Virus record (IMG/VR): IMGVR_UViG_3300045120_000303
Span: 1-64,000 of that record
DNA from: a virus
Strand: one strand, 5' to 3'
DNA: 64,000 bases
Each line of letters begins with the position of its first letter. The stretch's first letter is position 1. The position numbers and the translations under genes were made by a program. Below are positions 57,301 through 64,000 of this stretch, piece after piece. The notes under the pieces are model-generated. The model saw only the letters and a program-made list of their open reading frames with translations. It did not search any database and was not told where the DNA came from.

Positions 57301-59294
57301 CCCCCAGCGATCCAGCGCAGCACACCGCCTGTGAGGACACGCATGATGCGCCAAGCCCCAGACGCTCCGTCCGCATAGTAGCTGCTCGCCTGGACGTATC
57401 CGGCGTCAGCAAGCGTGATGACCGGGTTGGGCGCCGCGACAGAGCCGATGGACCATTTGAGGCCCGTGGGGGTGTCGTTGACGTTGTCCCAGTAGAGGTT
57501 GCGAGTCCCAGCGCCTGTGAAGCCGAGCATCTGATTGGTGCCAAGCCGAATGGCGCAATTTGAGAACACGCCACCATCAAGTCGAAGACCAAAGATCGTG
57601 TTCGCGGTGATGTTGATCGCGCCAACCGTGGCACTCCCCGCACTGACCGTCACACCGCCACCGCTGAACGTCGTGGCGCCAGTGACGTTTCCGCCGACGA
57701 GCGGCAGATAGGCTGCAGTGGCAGTCGTGACGAACGCTGTCGTTGCTAGTTGCGTCGTATTTGTGAGCGCCGCAGCAGTTGGCGCTGAAGGCACTCCTGT
57801 CAGGGCTGGCGACGCCAGGGGCGCATAAGACGCCAGGAGCGTCGTGACGCCAGCGCCCGATATTGCTCCAGCCACCGACAAGCCAGCATTCAGCGTCAGT
57901 TGCCCGTCAGTTCGGCGGAAGGTGCAGACCGCTCCTAGGAAAGCGCCAGTGTCGCTGTAGTTGTACAGGGCGAGGTTACTACCAGCGTTTGATCCACTCT
58001 CGGCAAACGCATCGAGGGCCAGAAACCAACGCTGGCTGCCTGCGGAATACCAAGAAAACCCAGGAGCCGTGGTGACAGCCGAGTTGACATAGATCTTGGA
58101 ACCACTCGTGGTCGCTGTTCCGGCGTTAATCCAGCCGCCGCTTGACGACACGTTGCCTGTTGCCGCCAGGGTGGTGAAGGAGCCCGTGGACGGCGTCGTG
58201 GCGCCCACAGCGGTGGCATTCAGACCGGTGGACGAGATGAACGCGGCATCAGTGGTGCCGAGGACGAAAGCGTGCTGGGCAGTGGCCCCAGCGATATGGT
58301 TCAGTCGATTGCTGGTGACACCAAGACCAAACGTAGTGCCCCACAGCGCGAGGTGGGCGGTAACATCGCTGCCGCTGGCGCCGAGAACGCTGCCAAATCC
58401 GACCCCACACGCGAACTGAAGTACTCCGGCGCCGCTGGTATTGATCGTTGACGCGGTTGTCGGAGTTGCTCCAGCGTTGAAAAGGAATGCGTTGCGGGTG
58501 CCATCACCGATGCGGACTGGCACGCCTAGCAGCAGGTTATGGGTCGGAAACAGAGAGACGCCGTTGGTCCAGAGTTCCGCCGAGTAAGCGGGTGGGATCG
58601 AATACGTGCTGGTGCCGGTCGTGAAGTTGACGTTGAAGCCGCCGGTCGTGCCGTTCCGCACTACCCAGTTTCTCTGCTGGCCGGTCAGCGGAATTGTGAT
58701 GGTGCGATCAGCAGTGAACGCACCGCTGACGTTGTTGATCCTCTCGCCCATCTGCAGCGAGGTCCACGTCGCGTCGGCGTCCCCCGGATTGGCGCTCATA
58801 AAGCCGTTGGCATGTCGCGCGACGAATTGCGTGCTGGCGAGCGAGCCTGTCTCGTTCCCGATCGCCTGGAGCGGCGCGTTGGCGGTGACGCCGCTAGCGT
58901 TGATGGTTGCGACATCGACGCCGCTTGAGACGCAGACGATAGATCCGCCCACGAGGTTGAGTCGGCCGCTCGTGATGTTGAGGCCGTAGTTGGTGCCGTA
59001 AAGCGCGAGGTGGTTCGACAGATCAGTTGTACTGCTTGCCAGGACGCTGCCGAAATTAAGGTTCGCCCCGGCGCCAACCGTCACATTGCCGGTTAGAATT
59101 CCGCCCGAAAGCGGCAGGAAGGCACCAGGTCCAGCAATCGGAAAGATCGAGGTCGCCGCCCCGGCGCTGTTGCCGCCACCGTAGTAGAGAATGTTCGTTT
59201 GCTCATTATAGGCCAGTTCAGCGGCGGCAAGTGTGGCTGGTGCGCCCGCGGCTCCTCCGACCGCTCGGCGTTTGATCCTTAGAACGTCTGCCAT
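54363..59294 (-). CDS. Large fibre protein with C-terminal S74 chaperone domain
   Basis: This 1643-residue protein starts MADVLRIKRRAVGGAAGAPA, an N-terminal attachment domain shared with the next fibre. It carries four copies of a TDLS-H-ALYGTNYGLNVT-like unit and many PLASPALTGVPTAPTA-type repeats. Two ~120-residue duplicated blocks (GTTGGFN ... IGDGTRNAF) alternate with them. The last ~120 residues are an intramolecular chaperone (peptidase S74): SDMRIKYDVGDFGDGLS holds the catalytic Ser/Lys, then FGLIAQEVRDVIPE-like and LDPIVAALVNGMKELAAQNA. Likely trimeric and self-cleaving. Confidence 0.85.
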   Translation of the reverse strand: MADVLRIKRRAVGGAAGAPATLAAAELAYNEQTNILYYGGGNSAGAATSIFPIAGPGAFLPLSGGILTGNVTVGAGANLNFGSVLASSTTDLSNHLALYGTNYGLNITSGRLNLVGGSIVCVSSGVDVATINASGVTANAPLQAIGNETGSLASTQFVARHANGFMSANPGDADATWTSLQMGERINNVSGAFTADRTITIPLTGQQRNWVVRNGTTGGFNVNFTTGTSTYSIPPAYSAELWTNGVSLFPTHNLLLGVPVRIGDGTRNAFLFNAGATPTTASTINTSGAGVLQFACGVGFGSVLGASGSDVTAHLALWGTTFGLGVTSNRLNHIAGATAQHAFVLGTTDAAFISSTGLNATAVGATTPSTGSFTTLAATGNVSSSGGWINAGTATTSGSKIYVNSAVTTAPGFSWYSAGSQRWFLALDAFAESGSNAGSNLALYNYSDTGAFLGAVCTFRRTDGQLTLNAGLSVAGAISGAGVTTLLASYAPLASPALTGVPSAPTAAALTNTTQLATTAFVTTATAAYLPLVGGNVTGATTFSGGGVTVSAGSATVGAINITANTIFGLRLDGGVFSNCAIRLGTNQMLGFTGAGTRNLYWDNVNDTPTGLKWSIGSVAAPNPVITLADAGYVQASSYYADGASGAWRIMRVLTGGVLRWIAGGNLTAESTGDVGTDYDINAYNDSGALIGTCLRITRSTGLFMVYRGLGIFTQVAPGGITDLSRHIALYATTYGFNVTANRLNYLAPLNASHFFNVNAIDVAQISATGINAAAIGATTPSTGSFTTLAATGTVSGAGFTGLLAPYAPLASPALTGVPITPNAAVGDESTQIASTLFAARAAQGLNQPTPGDADTTLTAAQLDGRAINVIGTLTADRTYTVPMTLNRRNWLIRNGTTGGFNITITCSGGTSFTIPPGYITEIWTNSFNIFTAQNMLCGTIARIGDPTRNGFIFSTGATPTSASNISTQGAGAIQFIGAVTATTPATADNTTTLATTAFVKNQAYATLASPALTGVPTAPTAAALTNTTQIATTAFVTAANNAAVLSFNSRVGAITLTNADVTGVLLPSSTTPNMDGTAAIGVGTTWARADHTHPTDTSLLSLGGGTVAGATTFSAGGVTMSGNNAGGWGLILTNTAAYGIILNGTYTSAALRVSGNIAFTGAANRNLYFDNTVSLPAGLKYSIGTTAAPNVVITLGDTGLVTCLQGMSADNVAGTNRGYQFKTGGLARWWFLCNPTAEGGSNAGSDLDIVSYDDTGAILVNPVFRITRSTGLVLFNRGISLASTVGATTSDLSRGIALFGTNYGFNVTASRLNYVAPLNASHYFVVNALDVGFFSATGLNAAAVGASTPSTGSFTTLAASGAVSGAGFTTLLAPYAPLASPALTGVPTAPTATAGTNTTQIATTAFVTASLGSPTFSGTVTAPQINLKPTSGSATVLLFKLAGQSAGATCYNAANSLPRWELRIGNTDAESTGNAGTNFDLRSYTDAGGFLSTPLFINRATGAMTVTGNFLATGTVSGNGAYINTSDMRIKYDVGDFGDGLSAIARLRPVRFKRHHWHSDNIKAPRRFELGFIAQEVRDVIPEAVFETDIDMPDGSWKEDSPVLGMSLDPIVAALVNGMKELAAQNAALAARVQQLEARTLH

Positions 59295-59311
59295 TACTTG
59301 CCGCTCTCAAG

Positions 59312-60874
59312 TCAAAAGGTGCCACCATCCAATGTTACACCATCTATAGTACCGCCCGTTATTGCGACTGCACTTGCCGCCTGGAGGGCCATACTGCCAA
59401 GACCGGTGATGTCTGTATTCGGTATTGACGCCACACCGGTAAACGCAGCGGCACCATTGCCCTTGAGATAGCCCGTCAGGGTGACGGCGCCCGAGCCGCC
59501 GCGATTGACCGCGATCGTGGTGGCGTTCCATGTGCCGGTTGCCACAGCGCCGAGCGTCGTGATCGAGGTCTGCCCGACATAGGCCGGGTCGATATCGATG
59601 TTGTCGGCGTTGACGAGGATCCTGTTCGCCGTGCCAACGGCATCAATCTGGTTGCCCGTCTTGACGAGGCCGGCGCCGCCGATGATCTGGCCGGCACCGC
59701 TGAACTGCACCCATGTGACGGGTGTCGTGCCGAGCGTGCCGCCGGGATCCGAGGTGCAGAGATAGCCGTTGTCGGCGTTGGCGGTGCCCACCTCGATGAA
59801 GGTGTAGGCAGCAACCAACCCGGTCCACGTATTGGTGTCGGTGGAGCGCGTCCACGCGCCAACCGCAGCGTTGTAGATACCGTTGTTCGCCTGCGCGGTC
59901 TGGTCTTTCACCAGCACTCGATCGCCGGCGACCGCTACGATGCCATCGATCGTCAGCAAGCCACTCAGCGCCGCCAGGTTGGCAGTGGTCGCCATGCGGC
60001 AAGGCTGCGTGACGTTCAGCCCTTGGATCGCTCCGTCGACGTAGTTTTTTGTCGCGGCGTCTTGCGGGGACGTACAATCTGCGAGCCCGGTGATCTTGCG
60101 ATTGCCCCACGCGACATCCGCAGTCGGTGGCTGGAACTGATCCTGCCGCAGCCCCTTCACGAACGCCGTAGTGGCAAGCGAAACGGAAGAGTCCGTGTTG
60201 GCAGGGGTTGGTCCGGTCGGATTGCCTGTCAGGACCGGGCTGGCCAGCGGCGCATAAGCCTGCGCCTTCACAAATGCCGTAGTTGCAAGCGAAACCGAGG
60301 AGTCGGCTGTGGCAGGAGTCGGCCCGGTCGGATTGCCCGTCAGGACCGGGCTGGCCAGCGGCGCTCGCGTCGAATCGGTCGGGTGAACGTGGTCAGCCCT
60401 CGCGAACGTCGTCCCGACACCGACAGCAACAGCGCCGTCCATGAGTGGATTGGTGCTGGATGGCAGTGGAACCGAAGCGACGGTGGCATATAACTGCGCT
60501 TTTACAAACGCTGTAGTTGCTATACTCGTGTCATTATCTGCGGTCAGAGGTGTTGGTGCTTGAGGATCACCTGTAAAGACCGGATTGGCTAGGGGTGCGC
60601 GCGAAGTATCCACCGGGTGGACGTGGTCACTCCTGCTGTACGTGACCTGCGCGCCAGCCGCAGCGACGCCATTCATCACCGGGTTGGTGTTCGAAGCCTG
60701 CCCGCTGCCTCCGACCGGGACGACGACGGTCGCGGAACCGCCGGAACCGCCCGTTCCTTCGCCATAATACAAAATGTGGTCGACCTCGTTGTATGCCAGT
60801 TCGGCATTCGCGAGAGTCGCAGGCGCGCCAGGTGATCCACTCGTGCGGCGCTTAATCCGGATGACGTCGGCCAT
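59312..60874 (-). CDS. Second fibre protein
   Basis: This 520-residue protein starts MADVIRIKRRTSGSPGAPAT, paralogous to the large fibre's N-terminus. The middle is repeats (PLASPVLTGNPTGPTPATAD). The C-terminal half is unique and ends ITGGTIDGVTLDGGTF. It has no S74 domain, so it may assemble with the large fibre or act as an adaptor. Located between terminase and portal. Confidence 0.7.
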   Translation of the reverse strand: MADVIRIKRRTSGSPGAPATLANAELAYNEVDHILYYGEGTGGSGGSATVVVPVGGSGQASNTNPVMNGVAAAGAQVTYSRSDHVHPVDTSRAPLANPVFTGDPQAPTPLTADNDTSIATTAFVKAQLYATVASVPLPSSTNPLMDGAVAVGVGTTFARADHVHPTDSTRAPLASPVLTGNPTGPTPATADSSVSLATTAFVKAQAYAPLASPVLTGNPTGPTPANTDSSVSLATTAFVKGLRQDQFQPPTADVAWGNRKITGLADCTSPQDAATKNYVDGAIQGLNVTQPCRMATTANLAALSGLLTIDGIVAVAGDRVLVKDQTAQANNGIYNAAVGAWTRSTDTNTWTGLVAAYTFIEVGTANADNGYLCTSDPGGTLGTTPVTWVQFSGAGQIIGGAGLVKTGNQIDAVGTANRILVNADNIDIDPAYVGQTSITTLGAVATGTWNATTIAVNRGGSGAVTLTGYLKGNGAAAFTGVASIPNTDITGLGSMALQAASAVAITGGTIDGVTLDGGTF

Positions 60875-61501
60875 CTAAAAGCTCCCTCCGTCAATCTGCT
60901 GAACGTCAAAGTCCTCGATGTCGTCGGTGTAGAGGAGGACGTCGCCAGTCTTATGCGCGACACTCGTCACCAGATCGGGCCTTTGGCCGGCCACCACAGC
61001 CGCTTCAACGTATTGCGTGGTCGCTAGCTGTGTCGTCGTGGTGTTGGGTGGCGCAGTTGGCGCTGTTGGAGTTCCGAAGAAGGCCGGGGAGTCGAGGGGC
61101 GCATAGGGCGTGGTGTCTGACAGCACCTCGACCCAGTCGATGCCGCCGCGCCGGCCATAGATATTGCCGTCGTTCGGCGCGTCCGGAATGCCCGTCTGCC
61201 ACGCGGCAAGGACGTCGATCTGGACCGGCGGCTGCGGCGCCCCGCCAACGACATCGACGGTCACCGGCGCCGGCAAGGTCACGGCCACGAGCGGCGGCGG
61301 CGGAACTACCGCATCGACGCTGACGGTCGGCGGTGGAGCTGCAATCACGTCGACGCTGGTCGGCGGGAGCGGATCGGGGAGGTCGACCTCGATGACCGGC
61401 GGCGCCGGCAGCGTGACGTCGATCGTGGAGGCGTCGGCCTCGACCTCGATGACCTGTACCGGCTTGGATTGCTCAACGTCGACGGATACGACGCCGCTCA
61501 T
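60875..61501 (-). CDS. Pro/Val-rich fibre-linked protein
   Basis: This 208-residue protein starts MSGVVSVDVEQSKPVQVIEV. A striking ~85-residue Pro/Val/Asp beta repeat (VTLPAPPVIEVDLPDPLPP) is followed by a short repeat like those of the fibres (YAPLDSPAFFGTPTAPT). It ends IDGGSF, like the second fibre's TLDGGTF end. It may link fibres to the virion. Confidence 0.6.
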   Translation of the reverse strand: MSGVVSVDVEQSKPVQVIEVEADASTIDVTLPAPPVIEVDLPDPLPPTSVDVIAAPPPTVSVDAVVPPPPLVAVTLPAPVTVDVVGGAPQPPVQIDVLAAWQTGIPDAPNDGNIYGRRGGIDWVEVLSDTTPYAPLDSPAFFGTPTAPTAPPNTTTTQLATTQYVEAAVVAGQRPDLVTSVAHKTGDVLLYTDDIEDFDVQQIDGGSF

Positions 61502-61908
61502 CCCGGCCTCCTCGGCATAGCAGGGGCCGCAGGGGCCGCTGGAGCGGCCAGGACGCCAATGCTCGCCCCGCTGTCAGTCACGTCCATCGTCACCGTCACC
61601 AAGCCACTGAGGACCGTCTGCACGTCGCCGTTCGGGTAGGTGAGCTGTAGGTCATAGGTGCCGCCGCTCTTTGGCAGTAGCGCCGTCTTCGCGGTCGGCA
61701 GCACCGCGAGGATCTGATTCGGCGTCTGCACCGTCAGATCCATTGTCGTGATGATCGCACCGCCGGCGGAGCTGACCCGGATTTCCGCTTTCGGGACCAC
61801 GCCAGTCAGGTCGGCTGGTATCGTTTTTCCCGCGTCCTGCCACAGCGTGAACGTCCAGCGATAAGTGTCGCCATGGTAGATCGTGAGATTGAGCGTTCCC
61901 GGTGTCAC
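61498..61908 (-). CDS. Fibre/baseplate N-domain-like protein
   Basis: This 136-residue protein starts at GTG 61908, overlapping the previous stop (GTGA), reading TPGTLNLTIYHGDTYRW. It contains LTGVVPKAEIRVSS and GTYDLQLTYPNGDVQTVLSG, resembling small BppU-like phage domains that anchor fibres. The C-terminus is Ala/Pro-rich. Confidence 0.55.
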   Translation of the reverse strand: MTPGTLNLTIYHGDTYRWTFTLWQDAGKTIPADLTGVVPKAEIRVSSAGGAIITTMDLTVQTPNQILAVLPTAKTALLPKSGGTYDLQLTYPNGDVQTVLSGLVTVTMDVTDSGASIGVLAAPAAPAAPAMPRRPG

Positions 61909-62168
61909 CGCACGGCACCTGGCGCCGTCAGCGTCTCGATCTGCAGCCCCTCGGGCGCGTCCGTTTCCATCGCGCCTCGCATCTCGGTCCAATGCGCGCC
62001 GCAGGTATCGCAGACCTTCTCCGACGTGAACGTGTTCGGATCCTTGTTCGTCAGGACGCCGTTGCCGTCATAGACGGGCTCCCACGCAACGGTCGTCAGC
62101 ACTGTGCTGACTGTCCGCACTCGGCAGTCGGCAGGATCGCCGGAGCACTCAGGATGGTAGTTCGCCAT
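61905..62168 (-). CDS. Small hypothetical protein after terminase
   Basis: This 87-residue protein starts MANYHPECSGDPADCRVRTV. Four cysteines, including CDTC, suggest a zinc site. It lies 20 bp after the large terminase. Unknown. Confidence 0.55.
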   Translation of the reverse strand: MANYHPECSGDPADCRVRTVSTVLTTVAWEPVYDGNGVLTNKDPNTFTSEKVCDTCGAHWTEMRGAMETDAPEGLQIETLTAPGAVR

Positions 62169-62188
62169 GTCCGGTCCCCTGTTGCTCG

Positions 62189-63931
62189 CTAGGCAATGAT
62201 CGGGCTGCTCAAGAAGCCATCGAGGCCGGCGGCGTCATCGACGTCCATCGAGCGGCCGATCGCCATGATCAATCCGGAGATGCCGTCGATGCGCGCGGTG
62301 GAGTGTTTCTTCGACGGCATGCGATTTTCGTTCTTGTCCGTCAGCACATGCAGATTGCTGGCCATCCACGCCAAGACTTCGTTGCCGCCATGATCGAGAA
62401 GCTCGGACAACAACCACGCTTCCAATTGTTTCGTTGGCGCGTTGTAGCTGCGGAAGCCCTGCACGAATTCGAACATCGGCAGGCCTTCGCCCTCCAGCGC
62501 GACCGCGAGCTGCGTGGCATTCCAGGGATCAAAGGCTATGGCGCGGGGCTCGTTCAGGCGGCAATCCTCGAGAACCGCTGTCTGGATCTCACTGTGATCG
62601 ATCACATTGCCCGGGGTGATCTCGATCAAACCGGCATCGATCCAGCGCCGATACTGCACCTGATCTCGATCGGACTTCGCCTGCACCGTGTCCGCCGGCA
62701 TCCAGAACCGCGGAACGATTTTCCAGAGCCTCTCGCCCTCGATCGGCGGGAACAATTTGACCCACGCCGAGAGATCGATGCGCGACGACAGGTCAATCGC
62801 GCCGTAGAAGGGCCGTTGCATCAGCTCCGCAGGATCCCATGCCCCGCTGGTGTTCCTGTGCCAGACCTCCATGTCGATCGCCCGCGTGGCGTCCGAGGTC
62901 CGCATGTTCAAGCGAAGGCGTTTGAAGGCGACAAGGGCTGGTGGAGAGCGCGACGCTTTGAGCGCTTGGCGCCTCAAATCGTCCATTTTGACTGAGATGC
63001 CGAGATTTGGATTGGCCTTGATCCAAACTTTCGGATCGTCCCAGGCATCACCTGGGTCCAAGGTGGCTATGTAGGCAAAATAGCTGTCGTCTTTGATCGT
63101 GCCTTCGACAACCTGCGACGCGTATGTCGTTTCCGCCGCGTAAACGCTCTCCGGGTTGTCATCGCCAGCCGTGGTGATGATCCAGATCAACGGCTGTCGC
63201 CTGGAGCCCATCGCTGTGTCGAGAACGTCCAGCACAGCCCGCGATTTGTGCCGATGCAGCTCGTCGATGACGACGAAGTGCGGATTTAGACCGTCGAGCG
63301 TCCGTTCATCGGCCGACAGCGGCACAAAGCTCGACAGCGTTTCGTTGACCGCGAGAACCCGCTGCAGGACTTGAACCTGTTTGCTCAGTCGCGGCGATCG
63401 CTGCACCATTCTGCGCGCCTCGTCGAACACCAGGCGGGCCTGATCGCGCTTGGTCGCTGCCGAGTAGACCTCGGCACCAGGCTCCTTGTCGGCGCACAGG
63501 CCTTTGAGTGCGACCGCGGCAGCGGAGGTCGATTTGCCGTTCTTCCTGCCCAGTTCCTCATAGACCGTCCGGAACCGGCGAAGACCGTCCTTCCGGAGCC
63601 ACCCGAACACGCTGCCGTGGATAAACTTCTGCCAGGGCTCAAGCTTGACCGGCCGGCCCGCCCATTCCCCTTTCGAATGCAGCAGAAACCGGCAAAAATC
63701 GATCGAATGGATGGCAACGTCGGGACGCCACACCAGCCCGCGCTTGTGACCGTCTATGAGATCGCGGAAGTGTCTTTCGCAGGCAAGCCGAACCAGTCTT
63801 CCCGTGATGATCTTGCCTTTGACGACGTCCCAGGCGTACGCGGAAACAGGATCGGCGTCAGTGGACGGCCGATACGTCGGGAGCGCGCTCAAGATATTCG
63901 TCGAGCGATTCTTCGTCTTTGGTCGGAGCAT
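62189..63931 (-). CDS. Terminase large subunit (HK97 type)
   Basis: This 580-residue protein starts MLRPKTKNRSTNILSALPT (earlier frame residues belong to another gene). The ATPase domain has the Walker-A variant EELGRKNGKST (~127) and Walker-B VVIDELH (~220). The RNase-H-like nuclease domain has Asp residues in IDLSSRID (~382), FDPWNA (~467) and ARIDGISG (~547). It cuts and packages DNA with the portal. It overlaps the small-subunit gene by 74 bp. Confidence 0.9.
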   Translation of the reverse strand: MLRPKTKNRSTNILSALPTYRPSTDADPVSAYAWDVVKGKIITGRLVRLACERHFRDLIDGHKRGLVWRPDVAIHSIDFCRFLLHSKGEWAGRPVKLEPWQKFIHGSVFGWLRKDGLRRFRTVYEELGRKNGKSTSAAAVALKGLCADKEPGAEVYSAATKRDQARLVFDEARRMVQRSPRLSKQVQVLQRVLAVNETLSSFVPLSADERTLDGLNPHFVVIDELHRHKSRAVLDVLDTAMGSRRQPLIWIITTAGDDNPESVYAAETTYASQVVEGTIKDDSYFAYIATLDPGDAWDDPKVWIKANPNLGISVKMDDLRRQALKASRSPPALVAFKRLRLNMRTSDATRAIDMEVWHRNTSGAWDPAELMQRPFYGAIDLSSRIDLSAWVKLFPPIEGERLWKIVPRFWMPADTVQAKSDRDQVQYRRWIDAGLIEITPGNVIDHSEIQTAVLEDCRLNEPRAIAFDPWNATQLAVALEGEGLPMFEFVQGFRSYNAPTKQLEAWLLSELLDHGGNEVLAWMASNLHVLTDKNENRMPSKKHSTARIDGISGLIMAIGRSMDVDDAAGLDGFLSSPIIA

Positions 63932-64000
63932 ATTTGCCGTGCAATTCTCCGCCGCCAGACAGGCCGATCTTGGGACGCGAGGTCGGCGCGAAGCCAAGCT
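63858..64000 (-). CDS. Terminase small subunit (3' end only)
   Basis: The last 46 codons and stop are visible, reading LGFAPTSRPKIGLSGGGELH and ending EYLERAPDVSAVH. The acidic helical tail and the position immediately before the large terminase fit a small-subunit C-terminus. The start lies outside the window, so the identification rests mainly on context. Confidence 0.5.
   Translation of the reverse strand, partial: LGFAPTSRPKIGLSGGGELHGKYAPTKDEESLDEYLERAPDVSAVH

Noticed and set aside
56013-57563. 516-residue rightward ORF antisense to the large fibre
   Set aside because: Antisense shadow of repetitive fibre coding sequence.

Overview
The window reads as most of the genome of a tailed siphovirus, or a prophage, of a high-GC alphaproteobacterium. 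The case for a phage is a complete HK97-type head module, a long-tail module with a G/GT frameshift and a very large tape measure, fibre genes, a lysis pair and a recombination module. The case for an alphaproteobacterial host is indirect: high GC, GGAGG ribosome sites, a GcrA-like DNA-binding protein and small conserved proteins of rhizobial and related phages. No integrase, transposase, tRNA, CRISPR array or clear host gene was seen, so a temperate lifestyle is suggested only by the repressor/operator architecture.

Layout. Bases 1-762 are non-coding and repeat-rich: a 40-bp tandem array cut by the window edge, a triplet of 20-bp repeats, a cluster of four ~24-bp dispersed repeats, then a promoter with an embedded palindrome. 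Bases 763-6124 (+) carry small accessory genes, including a zinc-finger/DUF6011 protein, two tandem mini-HTH proteins and a YkgJ-like cysteine-cluster protein, with regulatory DNA between them. Bases 6121-15668 (-) form one long, tightly overlapping operon. It starts with a Cro/CI-like repressor at 15.4-15.7 kb, runs through VRR-NUC, DUF1376, HNH and GcrA-like proteins, and ends with a radical-SAM-like protein and a Calx-beta protein. Bases 15669-15939 are a divergent control region with two palindromic operators. Bases 15940-25744 (+) hold the recombination/early operon (RecE-like nuclease, Cys-rich zinc protein, P-loop ATPase, initiator-like winged helix) and many small genes, interrupted by two structured intergenic regions. 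Bases 25734-28609 (-) hold small zinc-ribbon genes, a holin candidate and a BPSL0067-like lysis enzyme.

Bases 28836-64000 (-) form the late operon, read right to left: small terminase (partial), large terminase, fibre proteins, portal, prohead protease, major capsid, a glycosyltransferase-like and a methyltransferase-like gene, head-tail connectors, tail terminator, two paralogous tail-tube proteins, G/GT chaperones, the 2627-residue tape measure and tail-tip proteins. Fibre genes sit between the terminase and the portal, which is unusual.

The least described material is regulatory. (1) Three promoters share the geometry -35 / N3 / GGCGCA-N3-TGCGCC / A / -10. (2) A second operator family, CGTCACA-N3-TGTGACG, links the left region with the 15.7-kb divergent control region. 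(3) A dispersed ~24-bp repeat, mostly in pairs, lies at gene boundaries in the left 5 kb. (4) Three intergenic regions hold tandem stable hairpins that look like structured RNAs. Nearly every gene junction is a 4-bp stop/start overlap, so translational coupling dominates expression.
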